DNA of 59,383 nucleotides from Kitasatospora aureofaciens (GCF_001188955.3 NZ_JPRF03000042.1:1-59383); one strand, 5' to 3'. Numbered from the stretch's first letter, positions 41,432 through 50,346 are shown. Notes: generated by a model not told the origin, from the letters alone. A program made the numbers and translations.

Positions 41432-42119
41432 GCGGGCCTCGTTCCGCGGGGCGGTCCGAGCTGCCAGGAACACGTGCGGCGGCCCGGGGCCGCTCCGCGG
41501 GTGGTCCCGGGGTGGCCCCGGTCGCCCCCCGGTGGTTCCGCAGCGGGCGCGGACGCTTGTTTCCGGTACCGAACATCACAACTGATGATCTATTGAGCGT
41601 GCTCCGTCAGAATTTCTGTTGACTGTTAGACAAACGCAGCTCAGAGTATGAGCACAGGCAGACGCCGTGCCCACCGCCCCCACGCGGCCAGACACGGCGC
41701 CTGCTGTGCGGCCCGGCAGCAATGCCAGGCCATACCTCCCAGTCATCCCCTGCGCACCGGGGTGCGTCGGCCGGTCCCGGCCCACGAGGGGCCGGCAGTC
41801 GCCGGGAGGCTGGCGCCGAAGCCGAGAGCGACTCGGACCACGGCACCTCTTGCTCGGGACCCGCACGCCCCCACGCGGCGGCGTCCCGAGCAGATCCACG
41901 GGAGCGACGGGCCGGGGCCCCGCGGATCTGGCTCTTGTTGCACGGAACTGCAGTGGAACTGTTGGCTTGTGTGTTTGCGCTGTGCGCGATGACGATGACG
42001 AAGCTGGGCTCGGCAGTTCGGCACGACAAGTGCACAGTGAGGGATACGCGTGTAGGGCCGCGTTGCGACATGCCGTCCCCCCGGAGGGTGAAACCCAGAA
42101 CGGCTGTCGTGCTGAACCG

Positions 42120-42149
42120 AACGTAGCCCGGACGGTTGCTCAGAGTCAA
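42120..42149 (-). promoter_or_regulatory. Minus-strand promoter TTGACT-N18-TACGTT
   Basis: On the minus strand TTGACT (42149-42144), 18 bases, then TACGTT (42125-42120), directed into the unexplained 41.4-42.1 kb region. Its match to the housekeeping promoter consensus is good. Confidence 0.5.
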
Positions 42150-42229
42150 CATTGGTCTCTGAGCGTCGACCTCCCGCCCGTCCCCCGTCGGGGTCCCACC
42201 CGCCTCGCGAGTACGGTGTGCCGGACACG

Positions 42230-42241
42230 TACGATGTTCCC
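42230..42241 (+). promoter_or_regulatory. Leaderless -10 box (TACGAT)
   Basis: TACGAT at 42230-42235 is six bases before the ATG at 42242. Confidence 0.55.
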
Positions 42242-42736
42242 ATGTCTTTTCTCCGCCGTCGCTCCGGACAGCCCGCCGGCCCGGACTTCGACGTGCTCGC
42301 GATGGACCCGGGCGACTGGCCCGGCGACTTCGGTGCGGCCATGATGACCGGCCCGGACGGCTCCTGCCAGGGCATCTTCCTGCGCTACGACCTGTTCGGC
42401 GGCAGAGGCCCGGCGATGTTCATCGGCAACCTTCCCGAGGGCTCGCCCGCCCGGGAGACCGGCGACGAGGTGCCCTTCGAGGTGCGGCAGCTGCTCGCGG
42501 CGCTGGAGAACGACGAGCCGGTCGAGTTCGTCTCGGCCGAGGACTTCCCGGTCATGCTCGGGGACGACCTGCTGATCGTGAAGAAGGTCAAGGTCAGCGA
42601 GGAGCGCGTGTTCTGCGCCCAGTTCGGCCGCAGCGACGGCGTGCTGGTCACCATCGCGTCCTGGGACCGACCGATTTCGGACGACCTGTACCAGCTGCTG
42701 AAGCCGCTTCCGGCCGACATGTTCCAGCAGGGCTGA
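42242..42736 (+). CDS. Conserved hypothetical actinobacterial protein
   Basis: A 164-residue soluble protein starting MSFLRRRSGQPAGPDFDVLA, rich in acidic residues. Recognisable stretches are MDPGDWPGDFGAAM, CQGIFLRYDLFGGRGP and SWDRPISDDLYQLLKPLPAD. I do not recognise a named family. Good third-position GC and a leaderless start support it as a real gene. It lies just upstream of the leader-peptide promoter and is probably a separate transcript. No signal peptide or membrane helix is present. Confidence 0.75.
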   Translation: MSFLRRRSGQPAGPDFDVLAMDPGDWPGDFGAAMMTGPDGSCQGIFLRYDLFGGRGPAMFIGNLPEGSPARETGDEVPFEVRQLLAALENDEPVEFVSAEDFPVMLGDDLLIVKKVKVSEERVFCAQFGRSDGVLVTIASWDRPISDDLYQLLKPLPADMFQQG

Positions 42737-42764
42737 CCGGGCCCGCCCGGGGCTCGGACGCTGC

Positions 42765-42794
42765 TTGACGGTATCGATCACCGGTTCGTACAGT
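42765..42794 (+). promoter_or_regulatory. Strong promoter TTGACG-N18-TACAGT
   Basis: TTGACG (42765-42770), an 18-base spacer and TACAGT (42789-42794). The +1 predicted from this falls at about 42801, matching the leader-peptide ATG at 42802. Confidence 0.7.
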
Positions 42795-42801
42795 CGCGGA
42801 C

Positions 42802-42885
42802 ATGCCGTGTCGTCTCCCGCTGTTGACCCGCCGCAGGCATTTGGACCTGCGCCGGACCGCCAGCGCGGTCTGTCCGGGTCGCTGA
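42802..42885 (+). CDS. Leaderless cysteine-type leader peptide (uORF)
   Basis: A 27-residue open frame with the actinobacterial leader-peptide signature RRRHLDLRRTASAVC (residues 10-24) near its end and a second Cys at position 3. In mycobacteria and streptomycetes such peptides precede sulfur-assimilation genes, and ribosome stalling at Cys codons under cysteine limitation opens the downstream operon. A strong promoter places the ATG at or one base from +1, so it is leaderless. Between the stop (42885) and the next ATG (43058) there is GC-rich sequence that could fold into alternative stems. It is too short for standard gene callers. Its match to the consensus supports the call; attenuation is inferred. 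Confidence 0.75.
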   Translation: MPCRLPLLTRRRHLDLRRTASAVCPGR

Positions 42886-43057
42886 CGGGGGATTCGGCCC
42901 CCGTGGCGGCGGGCGGCCGACCGGACCGGGTCGGCGCCGAAACATCCCGGGGACGGGTCGGGTGCCGGCCGTCGGGGCCGCCGGCCGGTTCCGCGCGCCC
43001 GTACGGCGTGCCGCCCGCACTCGCTGAGCCACGCTGCCGCCCGGAGGCACCAGCCCC

Positions 43058-44431
43058 ATGACGACCCTCGCCGCCAACGATCGTTCACCGAACGATCGTC
43101 CTCGAACCGAACCGTCGGATTCCGGCCACCCCGAGCCGCCCGCGCCCGCCGAGCCGCCCGCCCGGTCCGCGCCCCCGGCAGCGTCCGCGCCGCCCGCGCG
43201 CCCCAAGGCCTCCGCCAGGCCCGCTGCACCCACCGGACCCACCGCAGCCGCGTCCGCACCCGGATCCGCGTCCGCACCCGACCGCTCCGCGGTCGAGGCC
43301 GCCCTGTCCGGCCTGCCCCGGGTGGTCGACCTGCTCGCCGCCCGCGCCGAGGAGCACGACCGCGACGCCACCTTCCCGTACCAGGGCATCGAGGCCGTCC
43401 ACGAGGCGGGACTGCTCACCCTGACCGTGTCCCCGCGGTACGGCGGTCCGGGCGGCACGCTCGCCGACACCGTCCGGGTGCTCACCCAACTCGGCCGCGG
43501 GGACGCCTCGGTGGCCGTGGTCACCGCCTTCACCCTGCTCCAGCACGCCGAGCAGGCCCGCCGCGCGACCTGGCCGGCGGCCGGCTACCGGCGGCTGCTC
43601 ACCGAGTCCCGGCGCGGGCCCGCGCTGGTCAACACGCTGCGGATGGAGCCCGGCGGCCGACCGGACGCGCTGCCCGCGACGCTGGCCCGGCGGGACGGCG
43701 ACGGCTGGCTGCTGACCGGCCGGAAGACGTACTGCACCGGCGCGGAGGCGCTGGCCTGGATGGCCGTCACGGCGCGGACCGACGAACCCGAGCCCAGGGT
43801 CGGAACGTTCCTGGTCCGCGGCGAGAGCGAGGGCCTGGAGATCGACCCCACCTGGGACCAGCTCGGCCTGCGGGCCAGCGCCAGCCACGACGTCGTGCTC
43901 GACGGGGTGCGGGTCCCGGTCGAACTCGCGCTCGGTCTACGTACACCCGGTCGGGAGGACGTCGCGGAAGCCGAACTCGCCCGCGCGTGGCAGGACCTGG
44001 CACTCGCCGCGGTGGCGATCGGGGTCGCCCGGGCCGCCGGGGCATGGCTGGTCCGGTTCCTGAACCAGCGCACTCCGGCCAATCTGACCGAACCGCTCGG
44101 CACCCTGCCGCGCTACCGCTGCGCGCTCGGCGAGATCGAGGCCCAGCTAATCGGGGCGGAGGAACTGCTCCACGGCCTGGCCCCCCGGGTGGACCGGGGC
44201 GAGCCGGACGCGGTGGCCCGGACCGGCCCCGCCCAACTGCTGGCCACCCGTGCCGCCACCGCGGCCGTCCAGCAGGCCGTCGCGCTCACCGGAAACCCGG
44301 GACTGAGTCGGCGTCACCCGCTGGAGCGCTACCTGCGGGACGTGCTCAGCAGCCGGGTGCACCTGGCACCCGAGGAGGCCGTCCTGGACGCCGCCGGCCG
44401 GGCGGCCCTGGAACGCGGCGCCCGGCCGTAG
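43058..44431 (+). CDS. Acyl-CoA-dehydrogenase-fold flavoprotein, putative sulfur-acquisition oxidoreductase
   Basis: A 457-residue protein of the acyl-CoA dehydrogenase/DszC/SfnB superfamily. The core starts near residue 75: FPYQGIEAVHEAGLLTLTVS, LGRGDASVAVVTAFTLLQHAE, WLLTGRKTYCTGAEALAWM, LGLRASASHDVVLDGVRVP, then a C-terminal helical bundle (RAATAAVQQAVALTGNPGL). The canonical catalytic Glu of acyl-CoA dehydrogenases is not obvious, which fits a flavin monooxygenase such as DszC or SfnB. The leader peptide upstream supports a role in using organic sulfur. Unusually, residues 1-75 are a Pro/Ala-rich extension (PPARSAPPAASAPPARPKAS). RBS CGGAGG precedes ATG 43058. Confidence 0.82.
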   Translation: MTTLAANDRSPNDRPRTEPSDSGHPEPPAPAEPPARSAPPAASAPPARPKASARPAAPTGPTAAASAPGSASAPDRSAVEAALSGLPRVVDLLAARAEEHDRDATFPYQGIEAVHEAGLLTLTVSPRYGGPGGTLADTVRVLTQLGRGDASVAVVTAFTLLQHAEQARRATWPAAGYRRLLTESRRGPALVNTLRMEPGGRPDALPATLARRDGDGWLLTGRKTYCTGAEALAWMAVTARTDEPEPRVGTFLVRGESEGLEIDPTWDQLGLRASASHDVVLDGVRVPVELALGLRTPGREDVAEAELARAWQDLALAAVAIGVARAAGAWLVRFLNQRTPANLTEPLGTLPRYRCALGEIEAQLIGAEELLHGLAPRVDRGEPDAVARTGPAQLLATRAATAAVQQAVALTGNPGLSRRHPLERYLRDVLSSRVHLAPEEAVLDAAGRAALERGARP

Positions 44432-44544
44432 CGGCCCAGTGGCTCAACGCCCCCCAGGCCCGGCGGTTCCGTCAGGCCCGGCGGTTCGGTCGGGCCCGGC
44501 GCTCGGGTCGGGCCCGACCGAACCGAGCGCCGGACCCCGGCGGC

Positions 44545-45756
44545 TCAGCGGGTGCCGACCGCGGCCCGGACCGCGCGGCGGGCCAGCGCGGCGTCGTCGT
44601 AGAGCCGGCGGATCATGATCCGCTGCTCCTCGCCGGCGCCCGGCACGTCGTACAGCCGGATCTCCCGCATCAGCACCAGCACCAGGTTCACCAGGAACGC
44701 GTCCCGGGCCAGCGTGCCGCCGTTCTGTGCGAGTTGGCTGATCTGGCGGCGGGCTGCGGTGTCGCCGGAGAGCACGCTCCACAGAAGCGCCAGGTCGTAG
44801 CCCGGCAGGTACCAGCCGGCCTGCTCCCAGTCGACCAGCACCGGGCCGGACGGCGCCAGCAGCATGTTGCTGAGCAGGGCGTCGCCGTGGCACAGCTGCA
44901 GCGGGGTGTGGCCGAGGCCGTGCAGCAGGCCGCGCAGGTCGCCCGCGTCCCGGTCGGTGAGCTGGCCCACCGAGTGGTAGCGGGCGATCTCCAACTGGTA
45001 GTCCAGGCGCGGCTGGAAGACGTCGCTCGGCGGCCGCCAGAGGTTCAGCGTCCGGACGGCGCCGAGCAGCGCCCGCACCTCGCCCGGGGTGGGCGCGCTG
45101 ACCGGGTGGCGTTCCCGGGCGGCCGGCCGCCCGGGAACGCGCTCCATGACGAGCACGCACCGGTCGTGATCGGCCGCGACCAGCCGGGGCAGCCGCACCG
45201 GCGGGCGGTGCCGGACGAACGCCCGGTAGACCGCGACCTCGTGGTGGAAGTCGGCCACCAGCTGCTCGAAGTACTCACTCCGCACCGCCTGCGGCGCCAG
45301 GCACTTGGCGACCACCGGAGCCCGCCCGATGGTGCCCGCCACCAGGATGTGGCGGCTGCCCTCGCGCAGGACCTGGCGCGGGGTGAACGCGGGACATATC
45401 CGCGCGACACTGCCCAGCGCGGCCCGCACCGCCGGGGTCTGCAGAGCGGACGGATCGATCCGCTCCGGCCCGAGCGGCTGGCCGGGCCGCCGGGCGCGCA
45501 GCACCTGGCCGTCGGCCTGACGGGCCAGCGGGAGGCGGTGGCCGACCGGCGGAGCGGTCTCGGGGGTGCGCAGCCCCAGCGCCGTACGGCCGGCCGGGAC
45601 CCGGGCGTCCGTGGACCGGCCCTCGGTGCCGCGCGGAGCGACCGGACGGCTCGCCGGGGGCACCTGCTTGGGCCCCGGACGGCCGGTGGCTGCGGTGGGG
45701 GGGCGCAGCGTGGTGCGGGTCGCGGTCGGCGTGGGGGTCGTCGCTGAGGAGTACAT
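44545..45756 (-). CDS. Aminoglycoside-phosphotransferase-fold kinase
   Basis: A 403-residue protein. The first 110 residues are Pro/Thr/Arg-rich and disordered. The kinase part has LVAGTIGRAPVVAKCLAPQAV (ATP lysine), LVMERVPGRPAA, the catalytic loop LCHGDALLSNMLL (HxDxxxxN), and VLVDWEQAGWYLPGYDLALL with the metal-binding Asp. It could phosphorylate an aminoglycoside, a choline-like compound, or a secondary metabolite. It is divergent, across a 470-bp gap, from an NsdA-like regulator, a pairing seen in several streptomycetes. The biological substrate is unknown. Confidence 0.83.
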   Translation of the reverse strand: MYSSATTPTPTATRTTLRPPTAATGRPGPKQVPPASRPVAPRGTEGRSTDARVPAGRTALGLRTPETAPPVGHRLPLARQADGQVLRARRPGQPLGPERIDPSALQTPAVRAALGSVARICPAFTPRQVLREGSRHILVAGTIGRAPVVAKCLAPQAVRSEYFEQLVADFHHEVAVYRAFVRHRPPVRLPRLVAADHDRCVLVMERVPGRPAARERHPVSAPTPGEVRALLGAVRTLNLWRPPSDVFQPRLDYQLEIARYHSVGQLTDRDAGDLRGLLHGLGHTPLQLCHGDALLSNMLLAPSGPVLVDWEQAGWYLPGYDLALLWSVLSGDTAARRQISQLAQNGGTLARDAFLVNLVLVLMREIRLYDVPGAGEEQRIMIRRLYDDAALARRAVRAAVGTR

Positions 45757-46226
45757 GGGCTGAGGGTGGTCCCTTCCGGTCCGTCGGCGGGTGTGCCCCG
45801 CGGGGCGGGGAGGGCCGTCGCCGGGTGCTTCCTGGCACGGCGGCGGCCCTGCTGCGGTCGGTGGGTGGAGCGCGGGCGCCGGGCACGGACGCGGGGTCGG
45901 GAACCCCTGTTCGGCAGTGCTCCGGCCGTCCGCACCCTGGGGAATGCGGTCGGCCGGACTGCCGTGGCCGTGCCCGGCGCCCCCGCGCCACCCGGCCGCG
46001 CCACCCCCTCGGGTGAGGACCGGGAGCGCCCCGTGCCACGGTCGGGGGACTGCCCCGGCCCTGGTGGGACGCCGCCCGACCCGAGGGCCGAGGTGGCGCA
46101 CCCCTACAACACACCCGTCAGGCACTGGCTTAGTAGTCTGGCGGGCCCTGGCGAACGGTGGCGAATGCTCGCCTGGCACTTGCCGGAGCCTCTAGCCTCG
46201 AGGTGCCGAGGAACCTGGGGGCTTCA
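45757..46226. other. Gap between the kinase and the NsdA-like gene
   Basis: No gene is recognised. TAGCCT at 46193-46198 is a candidate -10 box for the regulator. Open frames on both strands are shadows. Confidence 0.4.
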
Positions 46227-47708
46227 TTGAGCAGGGAACCCAACACCCGACTCGCCGATCTGTTCGTCCTGACCGGATGGTCCAAGGGCGAGTTGGCACG
46301 GCTGGTCAACCGTCGGGGTGCCGCGCTGGGGCAGCAGCAGCTGTCCACCGACACGTCGAGGGTACGACGGTGGATCGAGCAGGGGGAGATCCCGCGCGAT
46401 CCGGTGCCGAGGGTGCTGGCAGCCGTGTTCACGGAGCGGCTCGGCCGTGTCGTCACCACTGAGGACCTCGGTCTGGAACGACACCGGCCCACCAGGTCCG
46501 GAGCGGAGCCCTCCGCAGCAGCGCCGTGGTCGCCGGATCGAACAGCCGCGGTCCTCACCGAGTTCACGGGAATGGACCTCATGCTGAACCGACGTGGATT
46601 GGTGGGCGCCGGAGCCGCGCTCACGACCGGGGCGGTCATCGCCGACTCGCTGAAGGGCTGGCTGGGCGGGGACGCGGTGGCCTACGCGGCCTCCGTGCCC
46701 GGGCCCCGCCAGGTGGTAACCGGGGGCGGCCCGCGCCCGGTGGTGGACGTGTACGACGCTGGCCCGGTCGGGCTCGACGAGGTGGAGTCGCTGGAGCGCT
46801 CGGTGCAGGTGTTCCGGGCCTGGGACGCCGCTCGGGGCGGCGGGCTCCAGCGCAAGGCGGTGGTCGGTCAACTGAACGAGGTCGGCGGCCTGTTGACCCA
46901 CCGCCACGCACCGGCGGTGGAGCAGCGGTTGTGGCTGGTCGCGGCCAATCTGGCGGTGCTGGCGGGCTGGATGTCGCACGACGTGGGTCTGGAGCCCACC
47001 GCCCAGCGGTACTTCATGATCGCGGCCGAGGCGGCCAAGGAGGCCGGCGACCGGCCGCGGGCCGGTGAGGCGATCTCCCGGGCCGCCCGGCAGATGGTCC
47101 ACCTGGGCCGGGCCGACGACGCGATCGACCTGATGTCGGCGGCCAAGGCGGGCGGCGGTCTGCTGCTGCCCAGGACCCGTGCGATGTTCAACACCGTCGA
47201 GGCCTGGGCGCACGCATCGATCGGGCACTCCCAGGACACCTACCGGCTGCTCGGCGAGGCGGAGGACCTGTTCGCCGAGGAGTCGCCGGAGCCGGCGCCG
47301 TCCTGGATGCAGGTCTTCGACGAGGCCGAACTGCGCGGCATGCAGGGGCTGGTGCTGCGCACCCTGGCCGAGCACGACGAGGCGGCCGCCCCCCGGGCCC
47401 GGCGGCACGCGGAGCGGGTGATCGCCCTGCGGGAGGGCACCGGGCAGCTGCGCTCGGCGCTGTTCGACCGGATCACCCTGGCCTCGGTGCAGTGGATCAC
47501 CGGGGAGCCGGACGCGGCGGCGTTCCAGGCCAAGATGGTGATGAACCTGATCGGCCAGAACTCCTCGCACCGGACCTGGGACCGGCTGCGCGAGATGTAC
47601 CGGCTGACCGCGCGGTACCGGGGGCTGCCGGTGGTGGACGAGCTGCGGGCGGAGCTCGGCCGGGAGCTGCGGGCGGCGGATGCCAAGAACCGGCCGCGGC
47701 CGTCGTGA
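46227..47708 (+). CDS. NsdA-like regulatory protein (TPR and N-terminal HTH)
   Basis: A 493-residue protein that closely follows the architecture of NsdA, a negative regulator of antibiotic production and sporulation. The N-terminus has an HTH-like segment (LTGWSKGELARLVNRRGAAL and STDTSRVRRWIEQGEIPRDP) and LAAVFTERLGRVVTTEDLGL. A hydrophobic segment (LMLNRRGLVGAGAALTTGAV) and then helical TPR-like repeats (LVAANLAVLAGWMSHDVGLE, AQRYFMIAAEAAKEAGDRPR) fill the rest. TTG 46227 is preferred (TGGGGG upstream), though GTG 46203 is possible. It may control development or secondary metabolism. Confidence 0.82.
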   Translation: MSREPNTRLADLFVLTGWSKGELARLVNRRGAALGQQQLSTDTSRVRRWIEQGEIPRDPVPRVLAAVFTERLGRVVTTEDLGLERHRPTRSGAEPSAAAPWSPDRTAAVLTEFTGMDLMLNRRGLVGAGAALTTGAVIADSLKGWLGGDAVAYAASVPGPRQVVTGGGPRPVVDVYDAGPVGLDEVESLERSVQVFRAWDAARGGGLQRKAVVGQLNEVGGLLTHRHAPAVEQRLWLVAANLAVLAGWMSHDVGLEPTAQRYFMIAAEAAKEAGDRPRAGEAISRAARQMVHLGRADDAIDLMSAAKAGGGLLLPRTRAMFNTVEAWAHASIGHSQDTYRLLGEAEDLFAEESPEPAPSWMQVFDEAELRGMQGLVLRTLAEHDEAAAPRARRHAERVIALREGTGQLRSALFDRITLASVQWITGEPDAAAFQAKMVMNLIGQNSSHRTWDRLREMYRLTARYRGLPVVDELRAELGRELRAADAKNRPRPS

Positions 47709-47786
47709 GACGGGCGGCCGGCGGGATGCCGGTCGGGCACCGAGCGGGGCTTCGGGCCGGGGTGTGGGCCGGGATCGGTCGTCGGC

Positions 47787-48317
47787 TCAGGCGGCCGGGG
47801 CCGGCCGGAGCAGCATGCGCAGCGCGGTGACGGTGCCGTCCGCGCCGAGCACGGGTTCGCCCGCGCACTCGACGCTGTGGTGCCGTCCGCCGGGGCGGCG
47901 GATCCGCAGGGTGCCGGCGGCCGGACGGCCGTGCACCAGGGCGTCGGTCATCATCCGGCGCAGCAGCGGCCGGTCCGCCTCGGGGAGGCGGTCGGGCAGC
48001 CGGTCGAGGCTGAGCGGGCCGTGGCCCGGATCGCAGCCGAGGAGGAGGTAGGTCTCCGCGTTCCAGCGGACGCCGTCGGTCAGCAGGTCCCACTCCGCCG
48101 AGCCGATGACCGGCTTGCGGTCGCGGGGGCCGGGGTGGCCGTCGCTGTCGAGGGAGGGGCCGGAGGGCCCCTGCGTCGTGCCGTCCACTCCGCCCTCCGT
48201 TCCGCTGTCCGACCTGCCGTCGGAGTCGTCCTCGGCTTTGCCGTCCGGATCGCCCGCCGGGGCGCCGTCCACCGTGGCGGTGTCCGGTGGGCGGGCGGCA
48301 CAAAAGGGCATGTTCAT
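47787..48317 (-). CDS. PAS-domain protein
   Basis: A 176-residue protein with one PAS-like domain in the C-terminal 100 residues (GSAEWDLLTDGVRWNAETYL, DRPLLRRMMTDALVHGRPAA, SVECAGEPVLGADGTVTALR). The first 60 residues are Asp/Gly-rich and disordered. PAS domains bind small ligands or mediate protein contacts. No kinase, GGDEF or HTH domain is attached. ATG 48317 is the likely start with weak RBS; the longer upstream frame looks non-coding. It is convergent with the NsdA-like gene. Partner and ligand are unknown. Confidence 0.72.
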   Translation of the reverse strand: MNMPFCAARPPDTATVDGAPAGDPDGKAEDDSDGRSDSGTEGGVDGTTQGPSGPSLDSDGHPGPRDRKPVIGSAEWDLLTDGVRWNAETYLLLGCDPGHGPLSLDRLPDRLPEADRPLLRRMMTDALVHGRPAAGTLRIRRPGGRHHSVECAGEPVLGADGTVTALRMLLRPAPAA

Positions 48318-48601
48318 GACGGATCCATCGCTGGGTGCGGCTCCCGTGCGGGTCGTCGGGTGGTGAGAAGACTGTCGCACAGCGTCCACGCCGGTGTGGG
48401 CGATTTGGACAGAACGCAGGCAAAATTCCCCTGGCATATGCCACTGTGGCAGCGGCCCTCGTCGCCCTGTGTGCGGAAGGGGGTCCGAGGCGGTAACCTT
48501 CGGTGATTCCGGCGCCCGGGCGCCCACCGCAGTACCGACCAGAGACCCCCGGCGACGGAAATCCCGTTGCCACTACGACCGCCGCAACGGATGCTGACCT
48601 C

Positions 48602-50101
48602 ATGTTCGAGCCAGTGATAGCACCTAGTGCCAGCCTCCTAGGCCTCCTTCAGCGAGGCCGTGGTGACGGGCAGCTCCACGCGCTGGCCGCCGACCGTGCC
48701 GAGGCCATCGCCGCGCTGGAGGAGTGCGTCACCAGGGATCCGCGGGCCGACTGGCAGGTCGAGAGCCGCTCCCTCTACTACGCCCGCCTCTACATGGAGC
48801 TGGAGGCCTCCCTCGACGGGATCGAGGACCACCTCCACTCCGCCGAGGACCTCGTCAGCGACGACGAGAGCCGCACCGGCCTCGCCCTCTCCGTCCTGGG
48901 CCACCTCGCCGCGTACGGCCGGCGCGACGCGCTGCTGATGCTGCGCGAGTACGCCGCCACCGGCGCCAACTGGGCCTGGGCCCTGGACGAACTCGCCCTG
49001 CGCGACGACGACCGGGGCCTGCTGCTGCTCGGCACCGCCGTGCTGGACCGCTTCCCGCCGGGCCCCGAGGGCGACGCCGAGCTGCGCGAGTTCATCCGCA
49101 ACGCCTACGAGCCCAGGCCCTGGCGGCTCTGGGCGGCCTACCACCCCAGAGTGGCCGCGGCCAGCGAGCAGTCACCCTTCGACCTCTGGCAGCGCCAGAT
49201 CAACCGCAGCGGGGTCACCCCGGGCTGGTCCACCGCGGACGTCCTGGCCTGGGCCGACCAGGGGCACCTGGGCAACCTCGGCGCCGACGCCTTCCTGGGC
49301 CGTCCCGAGCCGGTGCGCGTCGACGAGGACCCGTCCGGCCCCGATGCCGTGGACCGCCGCGCCGCCGCGGCCGCCCGCTGTCTGACCGCCGTCGTCCGGC
49401 CCGAGGACCGTCCCGTCCTGCTGGAGGCCGCCAGGGACGGCCTGCCCGGCGCCCGGCGGGCCGCCCTGCGCTACCTGGTCGACCAGCGCGATCCGGCCGC
49501 CCTCGAACTGATCGAGGCCGCCGCAGCTGACGTGGACGACCGGATCGTCCGGGCAGCTCTGGAGCTGTTGGGGCGGATGCGCGGTCCCGAGGTGCTGGCC
49601 CAGGCCCGCCGCTGGGCCGACCCGGCCAGCGGGGGAGCCGACAGCGCGCTCGGGGAGACGGCCGTCCGCCTGCTCGCCGATGCCGGGGAACCGGCCGACG
49701 CGCCGCTGGTGGTCGCCGGACTGCGCCGCTGGATCTCCGTGCGCGGGGTCAGCGGTACCGGCCTGGGATCGCTGGTCGACGGTGCGGGGCGGCTGGCCGC
49801 CGCCGACGCCGTCCCGGTCCTGCGCCACATCTACGGGGAGGCCGCCTCCTCCGAACTGCGCGGTCGCGCCGCCCGGGCGCTCGCCGTGACCGATGTGCAC
49901 TTCCCCGAGGGGCCCGCCGTCGAGTGCCTCTGGGACTGCGAGGAGTCCACGCGCGAGCTCGCCGCGCGCCACGTCGCCACCACGGGCGACGCGCGTGTGC
50001 TGGAGCGGCTGCGAAGGCTCGCCGCCGACCCGGCCGAGGAGGCCGAGGTCCACGCCGCCGTACGCGGCCGGTTGACCGCCGCCCGGGAGTTCGGGCGCTG
50101 A
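48602..50101 (+). CDS. HEAT-repeat domain protein
   Basis: A 499-residue all-helical protein of the streptomycete HEAT-repeat type starting MFEPVIAPSASLLGLLQRGR. Recurrent helical hairpins include LALSVLGHLAAYGRRDALLM, RDDDRGLLLLGTAVLDRF, GARRAALRYLVDQRDPAALE and DVDDRIVRAALELLGRMRGP. HEAT arrays serve as scaffolds for protein or nucleic-acid binding. No catalytic motif is present. A perfect intrinsic terminator follows. The start is ATG 48602; the longer upstream frame is low-complexity. Confidence 0.82.
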   Translation: MFEPVIAPSASLLGLLQRGRGDGQLHALAADRAEAIAALEECVTRDPRADWQVESRSLYYARLYMELEASLDGIEDHLHSAEDLVSDDESRTGLALSVLGHLAAYGRRDALLMLREYAATGANWAWALDELALRDDDRGLLLLGTAVLDRFPPGPEGDAELREFIRNAYEPRPWRLWAAYHPRVAAASEQSPFDLWQRQINRSGVTPGWSTADVLAWADQGHLGNLGADAFLGRPEPVRVDEDPSGPDAVDRRAAAAARCLTAVVRPEDRPVLLEAARDGLPGARRAALRYLVDQRDPAALELIEAAAADVDDRIVRAALELLGRMRGPEVLAQARRWADPASGGADSALGETAVRLLADAGEPADAPLVVAGLRRWISVRGVSGTGLGSLVDGAGRLAAADAVPVLRHIYGEAASSELRGRAARALAVTDVHFPEGPAVECLWDCEESTRELAARHVATTGDARVLERLRRLAADPAEEAEVHAAVRGRLTAAREFGR

Positions 50102-50144
50102 GGGCCTGCCCTGGCGGCTCCGCTTCGGGCCGAGGCTCAACGTT

Positions 50145-50187
50145 CAGTGGCCGGGACACCACGAGGGTGTCCCGGCCACTGGTTTTT
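50145..50187 (+). terminator. Intrinsic terminator with perfect 16-bp stem and T5
   Basis: CAGTGGCCGGGACACC, loop ACGAG, exact complement, then GTTTTTC. It lies 43 bases after the HEAT-repeat stop. Confidence 0.9.
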
Positions 50188-50346
50188 CGGGCGCCGTCGT
50201 GGAACGCCGTTCTACTTGCGCCGGTGGGATCGGGCGGGCGGGGCGCTGGTTGCGGCACGGTGGGTCCTCGCGGGCCGGAGCGGCATGCGGACGACCGTGA
50301 CCCGCGCGGCCCGGGCCGCGCACGGGCCCGGAGCGGCCGATGGCGC

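Larger units (their letters stand above)
41432..42241. other. 810-bp region without a recognised gene
   Basis: This stretch holds a moderately AT-rich pocket (41568-41660), GCTCAGAGT repeated at both ends (41640 and 42140), and a minus-strand promoter (42120-42149). The only minus-strand frame with an RBS (ATG 42071, GGGGGGACGGC upstream, ending 41607) encodes 154 residues with no family features and low third-position GC. I would not call it a gene; it may be a non-coding RNA or foreign remnant. Confidence 0.35.

Noticed and set aside
41648..41992. Plus-strand frame starting MSTGRRRAHRPHAARHGACC considered as a leader peptide
   Set aside because: It lacks the RRxHxDLxR consensus, is far too long, and the third-position GC is low.
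43077..43100. ACGATCGT repeated within the start of the flavoprotein gene as a possible operator
   Set aside because: It lies inside the coding sequence after a well-supported start and is plausibly a codon coincidence.
46171..46190. TGGCAC-N5-GGAGC resembling a sigma-54 promoter before the NsdA-like gene
   Set aside because: Actinomycetes lack sigma-54, and the pattern is only a partial match.
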